DNA from: an uncultured Spartobacteria bacterium
GTDB taxonomy: Bacteria; Verrucomicrobiota; Verrucomicrobiia; Chthoniobacterales; Terrimicrobiaceae
Assembly: GCA_937960895.1 (NCBI GenBank)
Contig: CALCJD010000117.1
Span: 1 to 64,000 of the forward strand
DNA: 64,000 bases
Direction: 5' to 3'
In this document: in pieces, positions 8,326-15,801 of the stretch
How the letters are laid out: the number at the start of each line of letters is the position of its first letter
Position numbering within the stretch: position 1 is the first letter of the stretch
Program-made: the position numbers and the translations under genes
The notes under the pieces: model-generated
What the model was told of the DNA's origin: nothing
Database searches by the model: none
What the model saw: the letters and a program-made list of their open reading frames with translations, nothing else

Positions 8326-9498
8326 TTAGACGAGATAATTTCCGGCGGAACCCCGGTAGGGAACCACGCGCTTTTTCCCGCGGGACTCCGCCACGCGCCG
8401 CCGGAGAAAGGCGGCGTAGCACGACGGGGAAACCGGCAACTGCACGGTCCGGTCCTCAAAAGCGGAAAGCAGGATGGCATTGATCAACTCCACGGACCCC
8501 AGTCCCTCCTCCGCCGGCGCAACCAGGGGTTCTCCGCGGAGGATGGCGTTGACGAAATTGCGCAGGGTGGCCGCGTGTTGCCCGCCCGGCGGCCGGATGC
8601 GGTCGACGGGAATTTCGATCCGCCAAAAATCGGGCGGACGGTATCCTTCGTGCGAAGTGTCGCTGTAGGCCCGCGTTTCCATCTCGTTGCGCAGGAAGGT
8701 GAGTTTTTTGTTTTCGAGGGTCAGACGGCCCCGTTCGCCCGAAATTTCCAGCCGGTTGATGCCGGGCGCCTCGCCCGTGGAGGTCACAAAGACCCCCGTC
8801 GTCCCGTCGGGGTATTCCAGCAGGGCGCTGACATCATCCTCCACCTCGATGTCATGATGGGCCCCGAAGCGGCAGAGGGCCCGCACGCGGGCGGGCGGAC
8901 CGAAAATCCAGTGCAGCAAATCGAGATTGTGCACCGCCTGGTTGAGCAACACGCCGCCGCCCTCCCCGGCCCAGGTCGCCCGCCAGCCTCCGGAATCATA
9001 ATAGGCCTGGCTGCGGAACCAGTCCGTGATGGTCCACTGGATGCGCCGGATCGCCCCCAGTTCCCCTCCCTGCACCATTTCCCGGACCTTGCGGAACGCC
9101 GGGTCCGTGCGCTGATTGAACATGGCGGCGAACACCTGGCACGGATCGGTATGCGCGCGGAGGAGCCTGAGCGCATCGGCCACATGGACCGAGATTGGTT
9201 TTTCCACGAGCACATGCAGGCCGGCCTTGAGGGCCGCGATGCCGATGGTGGTGTGGCTGTAGTGCGGCGTGGCGATGAGGACGGCGTCGATGAGTCCCGA
9301 ACGGAAAAGCTCCCGATGGGAGGTGAAGGCGGGAAGGCCCTCAAAGGCGGCCAGACGCGCGGGGTCAACATCGCAGACCGCCGCCAGTTCGCAGTCGGGG
9401 ATCGTCCCGCCGAGGACCGTGCGGGCGTGGTATCCCCCCATCGCTCCCACCCCGACGATCCCCAAACGAACCGGACCAGCCTGGGCGGGGGATTTCAT
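8326..9498 (-). CDS. Gfo/Idh/MocA-family NAD(P)-dependent oxidoreductase, copy 1
   Basis: 390 residues. The N-terminal Rossmann loop GIVGVGAMGGYHA binds NAD(P), and VEKPIS carries the catalytic Lys of the family. GEGGGVLLNQAVHNLDLLHW forms the substrate-site segment with the conserved His. It is highly similar across its length to the next gene upstream (9538-10695): both share ATPHYSHTTIGIAALK, FNQRTD, TITDWFR and STGEAPG blocks. The pair therefore arose by tandem duplication. It is probably co-transcribed with its neighbour and with the TIM-barrel gene, which starts 5 nt downstream. It likely oxidises a sugar, sugar acid or glycoside; which one is not visible. Confidence 0.9.
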   Translation of the reverse strand: MKSPAQAGPVRLGIVGVGAMGGYHARTVLGGTIPDCELAAVCDVDPARLAAFEGLPAFTSHRELFRSGLIDAVLIATPHYSHTTIGIAALKAGLHVLVEKPISVHVADALRLLRAHTDPCQVFAAMFNQRTDPAFRKVREMVQGGELGAIRRIQWTITDWFRSQAYYDSGGWRATWAGEGGGVLLNQAVHNLDLLHWIFGPPARVRALCRFGAHHDIEVEDDVSALLEYPDGTTGVFVTSTGEAPGINRLEISGERGRLTLENKKLTFLRNEMETRAYSDTSHEGYRPPDFWRIEIPVDRIRPPGGQHAATLRNFVNAILRGEPLVAPAEEGLGSVELINAILLSAFEDRTVQLPVSPSCYAAFLRRRVAESRGKKRVVPYRGSAGNYLV

Positions 9499-9537
9499 GA
9501 GCCGGCAGTATCAGCTTCGGAGCAAAACACGGCAAGA

Positions 9538-10695
9538 CTAGCTTCCGAAGGACTTGGAAAAATCCTGGACCGGAACGGACTTCACAACCTTCTTCTTTTT
9601 GAAGCGCGAGGTGGCGATGAGCTTCTTCAGCCGAGCCTCGAACTTCGACGCCGAGATCGGCAGGTCGACCGTCTTGTTTTCCAGAGAGGAAAGCAGGATC
9701 GCATTGCCCAGTTCGACCGAATGAATGCCTTCCGCCGCGGGGGCAATGAGTTTTTCACCGTCCAGAATCGCGTTGGTGAAGTTCTTCAGAATGCCCAGAT
9801 GCTGCTCGCCCTTCTGCTGGACGGGAATCTCCACGTTCCAGACGGGCGGCCTGCCGAAAAGCTCGTCGGTGGTCCGGCTGAACTTGCTCATCGGAATCTC
9901 GTTCCGGATGAAATGCAGAGTCCCCTTTTCATAAACCAGACGGCCGTTCTCGCCGGAAATCTCCAGACGGTTCGCCCCCGGCGCTTCGCCCGTGGACGTG
10001 ATGAAGACGCCGGTCATGCCGTTCTTGTATTCAAAATACGCCGTCACGTCGTCCTCGACCTCGATGTCGTGGTATTTGCCGAAGTGGCAGAACCCCCGCA
10101 CCTTGTCCGGCAGGCCGAAAATCCACTGATACAGGTCGAGATTGTGCGGACACTGATTGAGCAGCACGCCGCCGCCCTCCCCGGCCCAGGTCGCCCGCCA
10201 ACCCCCGGAGGCGTAATAGGCCTCGGTGCGGAACCAGTCCGTGATGGTCCAGGTCACGCGCCGGATCTCCCCGAGCGCCCCGTCGCGCACCAGTTCGCGG
10301 ATCTTCCGGTAGTAGGAATCGGTGCGCTGATTGAACATCGCCGCAAAAACCTGCTTCTTCGACTTGTGCGCGGCGATGAGACGCTGGCAGTCCGCCTTGT
10401 GCACGGAAATGGGTTTCTCCACGAGCACATGCAGGCCGGATTTCAGGGCGGCGATGCCGATCGTGGTGTGGGAATAGTGCGGCGTCGCCACCAGGATGGC
10501 GTCGATCTCCCCGGAGGAGATCATCCCGTCGCTGTCGGTGAAGGTCCGGACGTTTTCGTAGCCCTTCAGTTTTTCCGGGTTTTCATCACAAACCGCCGTC
10601 AGCCGGCAGCGCGGTACCCTGCCGGCTTGCAGCGCGGCGGCGTGGTTCCGGCCCATGTTTCCCAGACCGACGATCCCGAGGCGAAGTTCTTTCAT
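9538..10695 (-). CDS. Gfo/Idh/MocA-family NAD(P)-dependent oxidoreductase, copy 2
   Basis: 385 residues. GIVGLGNMGRNHA is the NAD(P) loop and VEKPIS the catalytic Lys motif. GEGGGVLLNQCPHNLDLYQW carries the conserved His, and VEDDVTAYFEYKNG and STGEAPG follow. It is a clear paralogue of the downstream gene and is the first gene of the leftward operon, divergent from a LacI-type regulator. The C-terminal extension (FKKKKVV) is more basic than in its paralogue. I chose the ATG at 10695; a TTG two codons earlier is possible. Expression is likely controlled by the LacI-type protein through the palindromes at 10727-10744. Confidence 0.9.
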   Translation of the reverse strand: MKELRLGIVGLGNMGRNHAAALQAGRVPRCRLTAVCDENPEKLKGYENVRTFTDSDGMISSGEIDAILVATPHYSHTTIGIAALKSGLHVLVEKPISVHKADCQRLIAAHKSKKQVFAAMFNQRTDSYYRKIRELVRDGALGEIRRVTWTITDWFRTEAYYASGGWRATWAGEGGGVLLNQCPHNLDLYQWIFGLPDKVRGFCHFGKYHDIEVEDDVTAYFEYKNGMTGVFITSTGEAPGANRLEISGENGRLVYEKGTLHFIRNEIPMSKFSRTTDELFGRPPVWNVEIPVQQKGEQHLGILKNFTNAILDGEKLIAPAAEGIHSVELGNAILLSSLENKTVDLPISASKFEARLKKLIATSRFKKKKVVKSVPVQDFSKSFGS

Positions 10696-10726
10696 AAGCA
10701 ATGCGGAGAGAAAAAGACGATGACAG

Positions 10727-10744
10727 CGTGTCCAAACACGTGTT
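10727..10744. promoter_or_regulatory. Overlapping palindromes, candidate LacI-type operator
   Basis: The 74-nt region between the divergent oxidoreductase and LacI-type genes holds a perfect 10-bp palindrome AACACGTGTT (10735-10744) with a central CG, typical of LacI/GalR operators. A second inverted repeat, CGTGT-N4-ACACG (10727-10740), overlaps it. The position suggests control of both divergent transcripts by the adjacent regulator. It was found by inspection only. Confidence 0.5.
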
Positions 10745-10769
10745 AGGTGAATTGGAGGGTGCCGTCAAT

Positions 10770-11798
10770 ATGAATAATAAGTCCCCGATTCAATCCACCG
10801 CCCAACTTGCCCGCCGCCTTGGTCTGTCACGCTGGACGGTGTCGCGTGCGCTCAACGGTCAGGCGGGGGTTTCCCCGCGCACGGCGGAGCGGATCCGGGA
10901 GGCGGCCCGGCGGGAGGGATTCACCCCCAGCCTGCTGGGCAGCGGCCTGCGCACCGGGCGCACCAATCTGGCGGGCATCTGCCTGCCCGACCTGGAGGAC
11001 TATTTCCTTACCACCAAGATCACCAGCCTGCAGGAGGCGCTGCGCGAGAGGGGGCTGCATCCCCTGTTTCAGATCACCGGCAGCGCGGAGGAGGAAAATG
11101 AAACGCTGGCCCGTTTTGCCGCCATGCGCTGCGCCGGGGTGGTGATGATTGCGTCCAACCTGGATGACGACGCCCCCGGAATCCGCAAACTGGCCGGACA
11201 GGACATTCCCTTCGTGCGCATCGACCCGGTGAGCGCGACGGCCGGCGCCTCCATCTCGACGGACCGCCGGCGCGCCATTTCGGAGGCCATGAAAGCGCTG
11301 CACGCCCTCGGTCATCGCCGCGTGGTCGCGGCGGGTTTTTCGACAGCGACCTCCTACGGGCGTCAGCGCATCGCCGGGTTGCGCGACGGATGCCGTCAGC
11401 TGGGATGGGATTTTTCGCGGGACGTGTACATTTTGACCCCGGAGGCGGACCTGGACGATTTCACCGGCGGAAGCCGTCTCGGCCGGGCCTATTTGGCCCT
11501 GCCCCAACGCGTTTCCGCCATCCTGGCCGTCAACGACCGCGTGGCGACAAGTCTCATGCGGGAATTGCACGCCGCGGGCCTGCGCGTGCCCGGAGACGTT
11601 TCCCTGATCGGCTACGACAACGCGGACTTCAGTCCCTACACCCACCCGCCCCTGGCCACGATCGATCCCCAGGTGAACGAACTGATTCGGGGAGCCGTGG
11701 AAATGCTCGGGGCAAACGACCGCAGCGCCTCGAAACGGGTCCGTCCGCGGCTCGTTCCGCGTGATTCCCTCGGTCCCGCGCCCCGGACCCCGCCCTGA
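10770..11798 (+). CDS. LacI-family transcriptional regulator
   Basis: 342 residues. The N-terminal helix-turn-helix and hinge (about 8-50; TAQLARRLGLSRWTVSRALNG) match the LacI family, followed by a periplasmic-binding-protein-like effector domain with VGYDNADFS-type sequence (SLIGYDNADFSPY near 285) and ending with a typical substrate-response region. The start at 10770 is supported by a GGAGGG ribosome site at 10755-10760 and by the HTH lying at the very N-terminus. It is divergent from the Gfo/Idh operon and followed by sugar ABC importer genes on the same strand, so it probably senses the imported sugar or a product and controls both directions. Confidence 0.92.
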   Translation: MNNKSPIQSTAQLARRLGLSRWTVSRALNGQAGVSPRTAERIREAARREGFTPSLLGSGLRTGRTNLAGICLPDLEDYFLTTKITSLQEALRERGLHPLFQITGSAEEENETLARFAAMRCAGVVMIASNLDDDAPGIRKLAGQDIPFVRIDPVSATAGASISTDRRRAISEAMKALHALGHRRVVAAGFSTATSYGRQRIAGLRDGCRQLGWDFSRDVYILTPEADLDDFTGGSRLGRAYLALPQRVSAILAVNDRVATSLMRELHAAGLRVPGDVSLIGYDNADFSPYTHPPLATIDPQVNELIRGAVEMLGANDRSASKRVRPRLVPRDSLGPAPRTPP

Positions 11799-11902
11799 CG
11801 AAAATTTTGCCTTTTTTAGTTTAACATCGCCGTGTGTTCTGTGGAGTATGGACGATTACTCCGAGAACTGAAAAACCGACACCACCCTCCTATGGCTTGT
11901 TC

Positions 11903-13351
11903 ATGAGTACCACGAAGTTCCTTGCGACGCTGTTTGCCGTACTGATTGCCCTTTCCTTCATCGCCTCCGTGTGGAAGCCCAAGGAAACGGTGGACGGCAA
12001 GATTCCCCTGACCTGGGTGAGTGACAACAACCCGGCCCGCACGGCGCAAATCAACGCCTTTAACGAGGAAAATCCCGGTCTGTATCTGCGGCTCGATTAC
12101 GGAAACACGGGCGTCCAGAAAGTCATTCTCCAGTCCGCCAGCGGCGTGGGGCCCGACATCTTCGATTTCGGCGACGAACAGATGGAGGCCTACGTCGGAG
12201 CCGGCGTTCTTTGGGATGTCACGGAGGCCGCCGAAAAAATGGGCTTCTCCGGCAAGGAGGCCGGCTGGCCGGGCGGCGTCAACACCTACACCTATCAGGG
12301 CCGCCAGTATGGCTTCCCCTGCAACACCGGGTGTCAGATCCTGATTTTCAACAAGAACGTCTTTGACCATTTCGGCGTCCCGTATCCGGAGAAGGGCAAA
12401 ATCATGACCTGGGACGAATTCTTTGAACTCGCCCAGAAGGTCAACTCCCACACCAACCCCACGGGGGCCAAGGGGCGGCAGATTTTTGCCATCACCGGCC
12501 TGGACTGGCGCCAGTTCTTTGATTCGCAGCGCGGGGAATTTTTCGACGAGAACGGGCTCCCCAACATCCTGAACAATCCCGCGCTCCGGAAGGCCCTCGA
12601 ACTGCACCGCGACGTGATCTACAAATACCGGCTTTCGCCGACCTCCGTCGAGGCCAAGCAGATGGCCGGCATGGGTGGCTGGGGATCCGGCAATCTGAAC
12701 CAGTTTGCCGCGGGCCGTTACGCCATGCTGGTCAGCGGCCACTGGTCCCTCATCGCCTTCGGGCGGGCCTACGACAAACAGATGGAGGCGCTGCAACAGA
12801 AGGGAATCTCCCCCGAAAGCATCACCAATCCGCTGGAACGGCCCCTGCGTCTCGGCGCCGTTCTGTGCCCCCATTTTGCCGGGCGGCCCGCCTGCTACCG
12901 CGTGTCCAGCCGGTCCGCCGGCATCAACTCACGGAGCCCGCACCGGGAGGAGGCCCTGAAGTTTCTCCAATACCTCGCCGGTCCCACGTATTCGAGACTG
13001 CTGAATGAGGAGGCGGACTTTCTTCCCGGCAATCCGAAATACGCCGAACTCGGGGTCCAACCCGGTCCGGCGGACCTGGCCCGTCCGGAATTGCAGGACG
13101 CGACGGTCGAAGCCATGAACCACGGCTATGTGCCGCGTTACAGCCCGTTCCTCTTCACCGGGGATGTGCTGCGGGTGTTGAGGTCCCAGATCTCCCGCCT
13201 GGAAAGCAATCCCAACGTCACCACGGACGACATGCTGAAAGCCGCCAACTCCGAACTCAACACCCTGTTGCGTCGAAATCTCGAGCGAAACGCGGACCTC
13301 CGCAAACTGTTCATCGAGCGCTTCGGCGAGGAAACCTTCAAGCAACTCTGA
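11903..13351 (+). CDS. Sugar ABC transporter substrate-binding protein
   Basis: 482 residues of the solute-binding protein family 1 (maltose/multiple-sugar type). A single N-terminal hydrophobic stretch (FLATLFAVLIALSFIASVW) acts as signal peptide or membrane anchor; no lipobox Cys is seen. The mature part starts LTWVSDNNPARTAQINAFNEE, typical of the family, and later has GRYAMLVSGHWSL and FLQYLAG segments. The start at 11903 puts the signal at the N-terminus. Its stop overlaps the next permease start by one base (TGATG), so the importer is one operon. It delivers a carbohydrate, of unknown identity, to the two permeases that follow. Confidence 0.88.
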   Translation: MSTTKFLATLFAVLIALSFIASVWKPKETVDGKIPLTWVSDNNPARTAQINAFNEENPGLYLRLDYGNTGVQKVILQSASGVGPDIFDFGDEQMEAYVGAGVLWDVTEAAEKMGFSGKEAGWPGGVNTYTYQGRQYGFPCNTGCQILIFNKNVFDHFGVPYPEKGKIMTWDEFFELAQKVNSHTNPTGAKGRQIFAITGLDWRQFFDSQRGEFFDENGLPNILNNPALRKALELHRDVIYKYRLSPTSVEAKQMAGMGGWGSGNLNQFAAGRYAMLVSGHWSLIAFGRAYDKQMEALQQKGISPESITNPLERPLRLGAVLCPHFAGRPACYRVSSRSAGINSRSPHREEALKFLQYLAGPTYSRLLNEEADFLPGNPKYAELGVQPGPADLARPELQDATVEAMNHGYVPRYSPFLFTGDVLRVLRSQISRLESNPNVTTDDMLKAANSELNTLLRRNLERNADLRKLFIERFGEETFKQL

Positions 13352-14445
13352 TGAATAAAGCCGTCCAACGCCGCCAGCTGCTCATCGCCCTTCTGTTTCT
13401 GGGGCCCAACCTCCTCGGGTTCCTCGTTTTCACCCTCGGTCCGATTCTCATCAGTCTCGCCGGCAGCTTCACGACGTGGAGTCTGAGACCGTCGGTTCCG
13501 CTGCGTTTCATCGGAATCCAGAACTACATCGACCTCTTCACGGATCCGAACTTCTACTTCTATTTCTACAACACCATTTATCTTCTGCTGGCCATGCCGA
13601 TCAGCATCGGCGGCTCGCTGGCCCTGGCGGTGTTTCTCAGCCAGAAGCTGGAGTTGAGGGGGCCGCGGGCGGCCGCCCGGCTGTCGCTCATCTCCGCGAT
13701 CATCACCGCGGTGGTCTGCAGTGTCCTGTTTTTGGCCGGCTCAGGGAGCATCGCCCTCGTGCTGCTCGCCCTGGGACTCATCACCTGTGTGGGTCTTTAT
13801 TTCGGCTCCATCGGATACCGCACCTTTTATTACCTGCCGCACTTCACGGCCGGCGCGGGCACGATCCTGCTGTGGATGCAGCTCTACAATCCGAACTTCG
13901 GCCTCATCAACCAGGTCCTCGGGCAGCTCGGCATTCCCGGTCCCGGCTGGCTGACCAGCACGAAGTCGCTGCTCGGTTTTCTGCCCCTGCCGGAGCATTT
14001 CAACAACGGCGGATTCGGACTCGGCGCCCGCGAGGCCATCATGATCATGGGCATCTGGGCGTCGATCGGCGGCAACAACATGGTCCTGTATCTCGCCGGC
14101 ATCTCCAACATCCCCCCGGAGCTTTACGAGGCTTCCGACATCGACGGGGCCAACGGCTGGCAGCGTTTCCGTTACATCACCTTCCCGCAGCTCATGCCCA
14201 CGACCTTCTTCATCGTCGTCATGGGAATCATCGGCGGATTGCAGGGCGGTTTCGAAACGGCGCGCCTCATGACCGAGGGCGGACCGGCCGGCACCACCAC
14301 CACCCTCAGCTACTACATCTACACCCAGGGCTTCGAACGCCTCGACCTCGGGTACGGCGCGGCCGTCGCCTGGGTGCTCTTCATCATCATCATGGTCGTC
14401 ACGCTCATCAACTGGCGCTACGGCAACCGCGAAACTGCTGACTGA
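13351..14445 (+). CDS. Sugar ABC transporter permease, MalF type
   Basis: 364 residues, inner-membrane permease of the carbohydrate uptake CUT1 group. The EAA loop that docks the ATPase reads ELYEASDIDGANGWQRF, near residue 258-275, and the C-terminal helix is WVLFIIIMVVTLINW. It is about 60 residues longer than usual. Between helix 2 (LALAVFLSQKL) and the FYYLPHF segment there is an inserted hydrophobic hairpin (SLISAIITAVVCSVLFLAG, then a second stretch near IALVLLALGLITCVGLYFG). It partners the MalG-type permease 8 nt downstream. No ATPase gene is in the cluster, so a shared MsmX-like ATPase elsewhere is presumed. Confidence 0.9.
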   Translation: MNKAVQRRQLLIALLFLGPNLLGFLVFTLGPILISLAGSFTTWSLRPSVPLRFIGIQNYIDLFTDPNFYFYFYNTIYLLLAMPISIGGSLALAVFLSQKLELRGPRAAARLSLISAIITAVVCSVLFLAGSGSIALVLLALGLITCVGLYFGSIGYRTFYYLPHFTAGAGTILLWMQLYNPNFGLINQVLGQLGIPGPGWLTSTKSLLGFLPLPEHFNNGGFGLGAREAIMIMGIWASIGGNNMVLYLAGISNIPPELYEASDIDGANGWQRFRYITFPQLMPTTFFIVVMGIIGGLQGGFETARLMTEGGPAGTTTTLSYYIYTQGFERLDLGYGAAVAWVLFIIIMVVTLINWRYGNRETAD

Positions 14446-14453
14446 ATCCCATC

Positions 14454-15296
14454 ATGGAATTTCGCACCCTTCTCAAGCACATCGGCCTGATCCTCATCGC
14501 CATCACGATGACCGTGCCCTTCCTCTGGATGCTGGGCACGAGCATCAAGCCGCACCACGAGGTCGAGGAACTCAGCCTCGTCCCGCGCCATCCCCAGCCG
14601 GAAAACTACGCCATCGTGCTGCGCCAGAAACCGGATCCCTACACCGGCAAGTATCTCGATTTGAATTTCCCCAAGTGGTACTTCAACAGCATCTTCATCG
14701 CGTCGTGGGTGACCATCCTCCAGGTGCTCACCAGCTCGATGGCCGCCTATGCGTTCTCCCGGCTGCACTGGCCCGGTCGCGACAAGGTGTTTCTCCTCTA
14801 TCTCGGCACCATGATGATCCCCGGCATGGTCACCATGCTGCCGAACTACCAGATCATGGTCGGCCTGAAATTCGTCAACACCTACCAGGGACTGATCATT
14901 CCGGCGGCCTTCTCGGCCTTCGGCACCTTCCTGCTCCGGCAGTTCATGCTGGGCATTCCCCGCAGTTATGACGAGGCCGCGGAGATCGACGGGGCCAACC
15001 ACCTGCAGACCTTTCTCGACGTCATCCTCCCGATGGCCCGTCCCGGCCTCATCGCGCTGTCCATCTTCACCTTCCTGGGCAACTTCCAGTCCTTCTTCTG
15101 GCCGCTGGTCATGGTGAAGGATGACGCCATGCGCACGATCCCGATCGGGTTGCTCAGCTTCCAGGGTCAGTATGGACAGCAGACCGAACTGATCATGGCG
15201 GCGACCGTGATGAACGTCATCCCGCTCATCATCCTCTTCGTGGTGATGCAGAAGCAGCTCATCTCGGGCATCCAGCTCGGCGGCGTGAAGGGCTAG
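14454..15296 (+). CDS. Sugar ABC transporter permease, MalG type
   Basis: 280 residues with six predicted helices. The N-terminus FRTLLKHIGLILIAITMTVPFLWMLGTSI and the EAA loop SYDEAAEIDGANHLQTFLDVILPMARPGL are characteristic of MalG-type CUT1 permeases, and YAFSRL and TFLLRQF segments match the family. It is the last gene of the importer operon, followed after about 70 nt by an unrelated STAS gene. With the preceding binding protein and MalF-type subunit it should form the membrane channel for a sugar linked to the LacI/Gfo-Idh locus. No ATPase gene is adjacent. Confidence 0.92.
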   Translation: MEFRTLLKHIGLILIAITMTVPFLWMLGTSIKPHHEVEELSLVPRHPQPENYAIVLRQKPDPYTGKYLDLNFPKWYFNSIFIASWVTILQVLTSSMAAYAFSRLHWPGRDKVFLLYLGTMMIPGMVTMLPNYQIMVGLKFVNTYQGLIIPAAFSAFGTFLLRQFMLGIPRSYDEAAEIDGANHLQTFLDVILPMARPGLIALSIFTFLGNFQSFFWPLVMVKDDAMRTIPIGLLSFQGQYGQQTELIMAATVMNVIPLIILFVVMQKQLISGIQLGGVKG

Positions 15297-15365
15297 TCCC
15301 TCCGCATCTCCCTCGGGGTTTTCGCTTTGACGGCGGCGGGCGGTTCCTTTCATTCTGACGCTCCC

Positions 15366-15701
15366 ATGAACATCACACGTTCCGAGGAAAATGGCGTGAC
15401 GGTGCTCGCCTTTGCGGGTCGTCTGGACACCTCGACCACCGCGGCGGCCGACCAGGCCTTCGCCGCGGAGCTCGCCGCCGGCGCAAAAAACTTCGTGTGG
15501 GATTTCGCCCAGCTCACCTACATCAGCAGCGCCGGCCTTCGGAGCGTCCTTCAGGCGCTCAAGCAGGTCCATGCCCGCGGGGGGAAACTCGCCGTCTGCT
15601 CGCTTTCCCACAATGTCCACGAGGTCTTCGACATCTCCGGATTCAAGTCCCTGCTGACCATCTGTCCGGACCGGGCGGCGGCGGTGGCGGCCGTCGGCTG
15701 A
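15366..15701 (+). CDS. STAS-domain protein (anti-sigma-factor-antagonist like)
   Basis: 111 residues, a single STAS domain (SpoIIAA/RsbV fold). The phospho-acceptor region reads FAQLTYISSAGLRSVL, with Ser54/Ser55 in the canonical DxSSAGL-type position. STAS proteins of this size are usually switched by serine kinases and phosphatases and bind partner kinases or sigma regulators. No kinase, PP2C or sigma gene is next to it. Instead it precedes an ABC transporter set that contains a second STAS protein. A hairpin right after the stop may separate it from the following gene. The start at 15366 is the first Met giving a complete first strand. Confidence 0.88.
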   Translation: MNITRSEENGVTVLAFAGRLDTSTTAAADQAFAAELAAGAKNFVWDFAQLTYISSAGLRSVLQALKQVHARGGKLAVCSLSHNVHEVFDISGFKSLLTICPDRAAAVAAVG

Positions 15702-15724
15702 AGGGGATCCCCCCTTCTGTTTTC
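15700..15724 (+). terminator. Intrinsic terminator after STAS gene
   Basis: GAAGGGG (15700-15706) and CCCCTTC (15711-15717) form a 7-bp GC-rich stem with a 4-nt ATCC loop, followed by TGTTTTC. It overlaps the stop codon of the STAS gene. This suggests partial termination before the substrate-binding protein gene 78 nt further on. Confidence 0.6.
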
Positions 15725-15801
15725 GGACGGGGAATCTGCCGCGACGGACCGGGTCAAAAATTCTTTCCAATCCGGCAACGGCTGACATTCTTTCGCCTCG
15801 C

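Noticed and set aside
8575..10746. Long open frame opposite the two Gfo/Idh genes
   Set aside because: Repeated blocks in it mirror the duplicated sense genes; it has no recognisable domain.
10701..10769. Longer N-terminus for the LacI-type protein
   Set aside because: The ribosome site and HTH position favour the ATG at 10770; the extension would cover the operator region.
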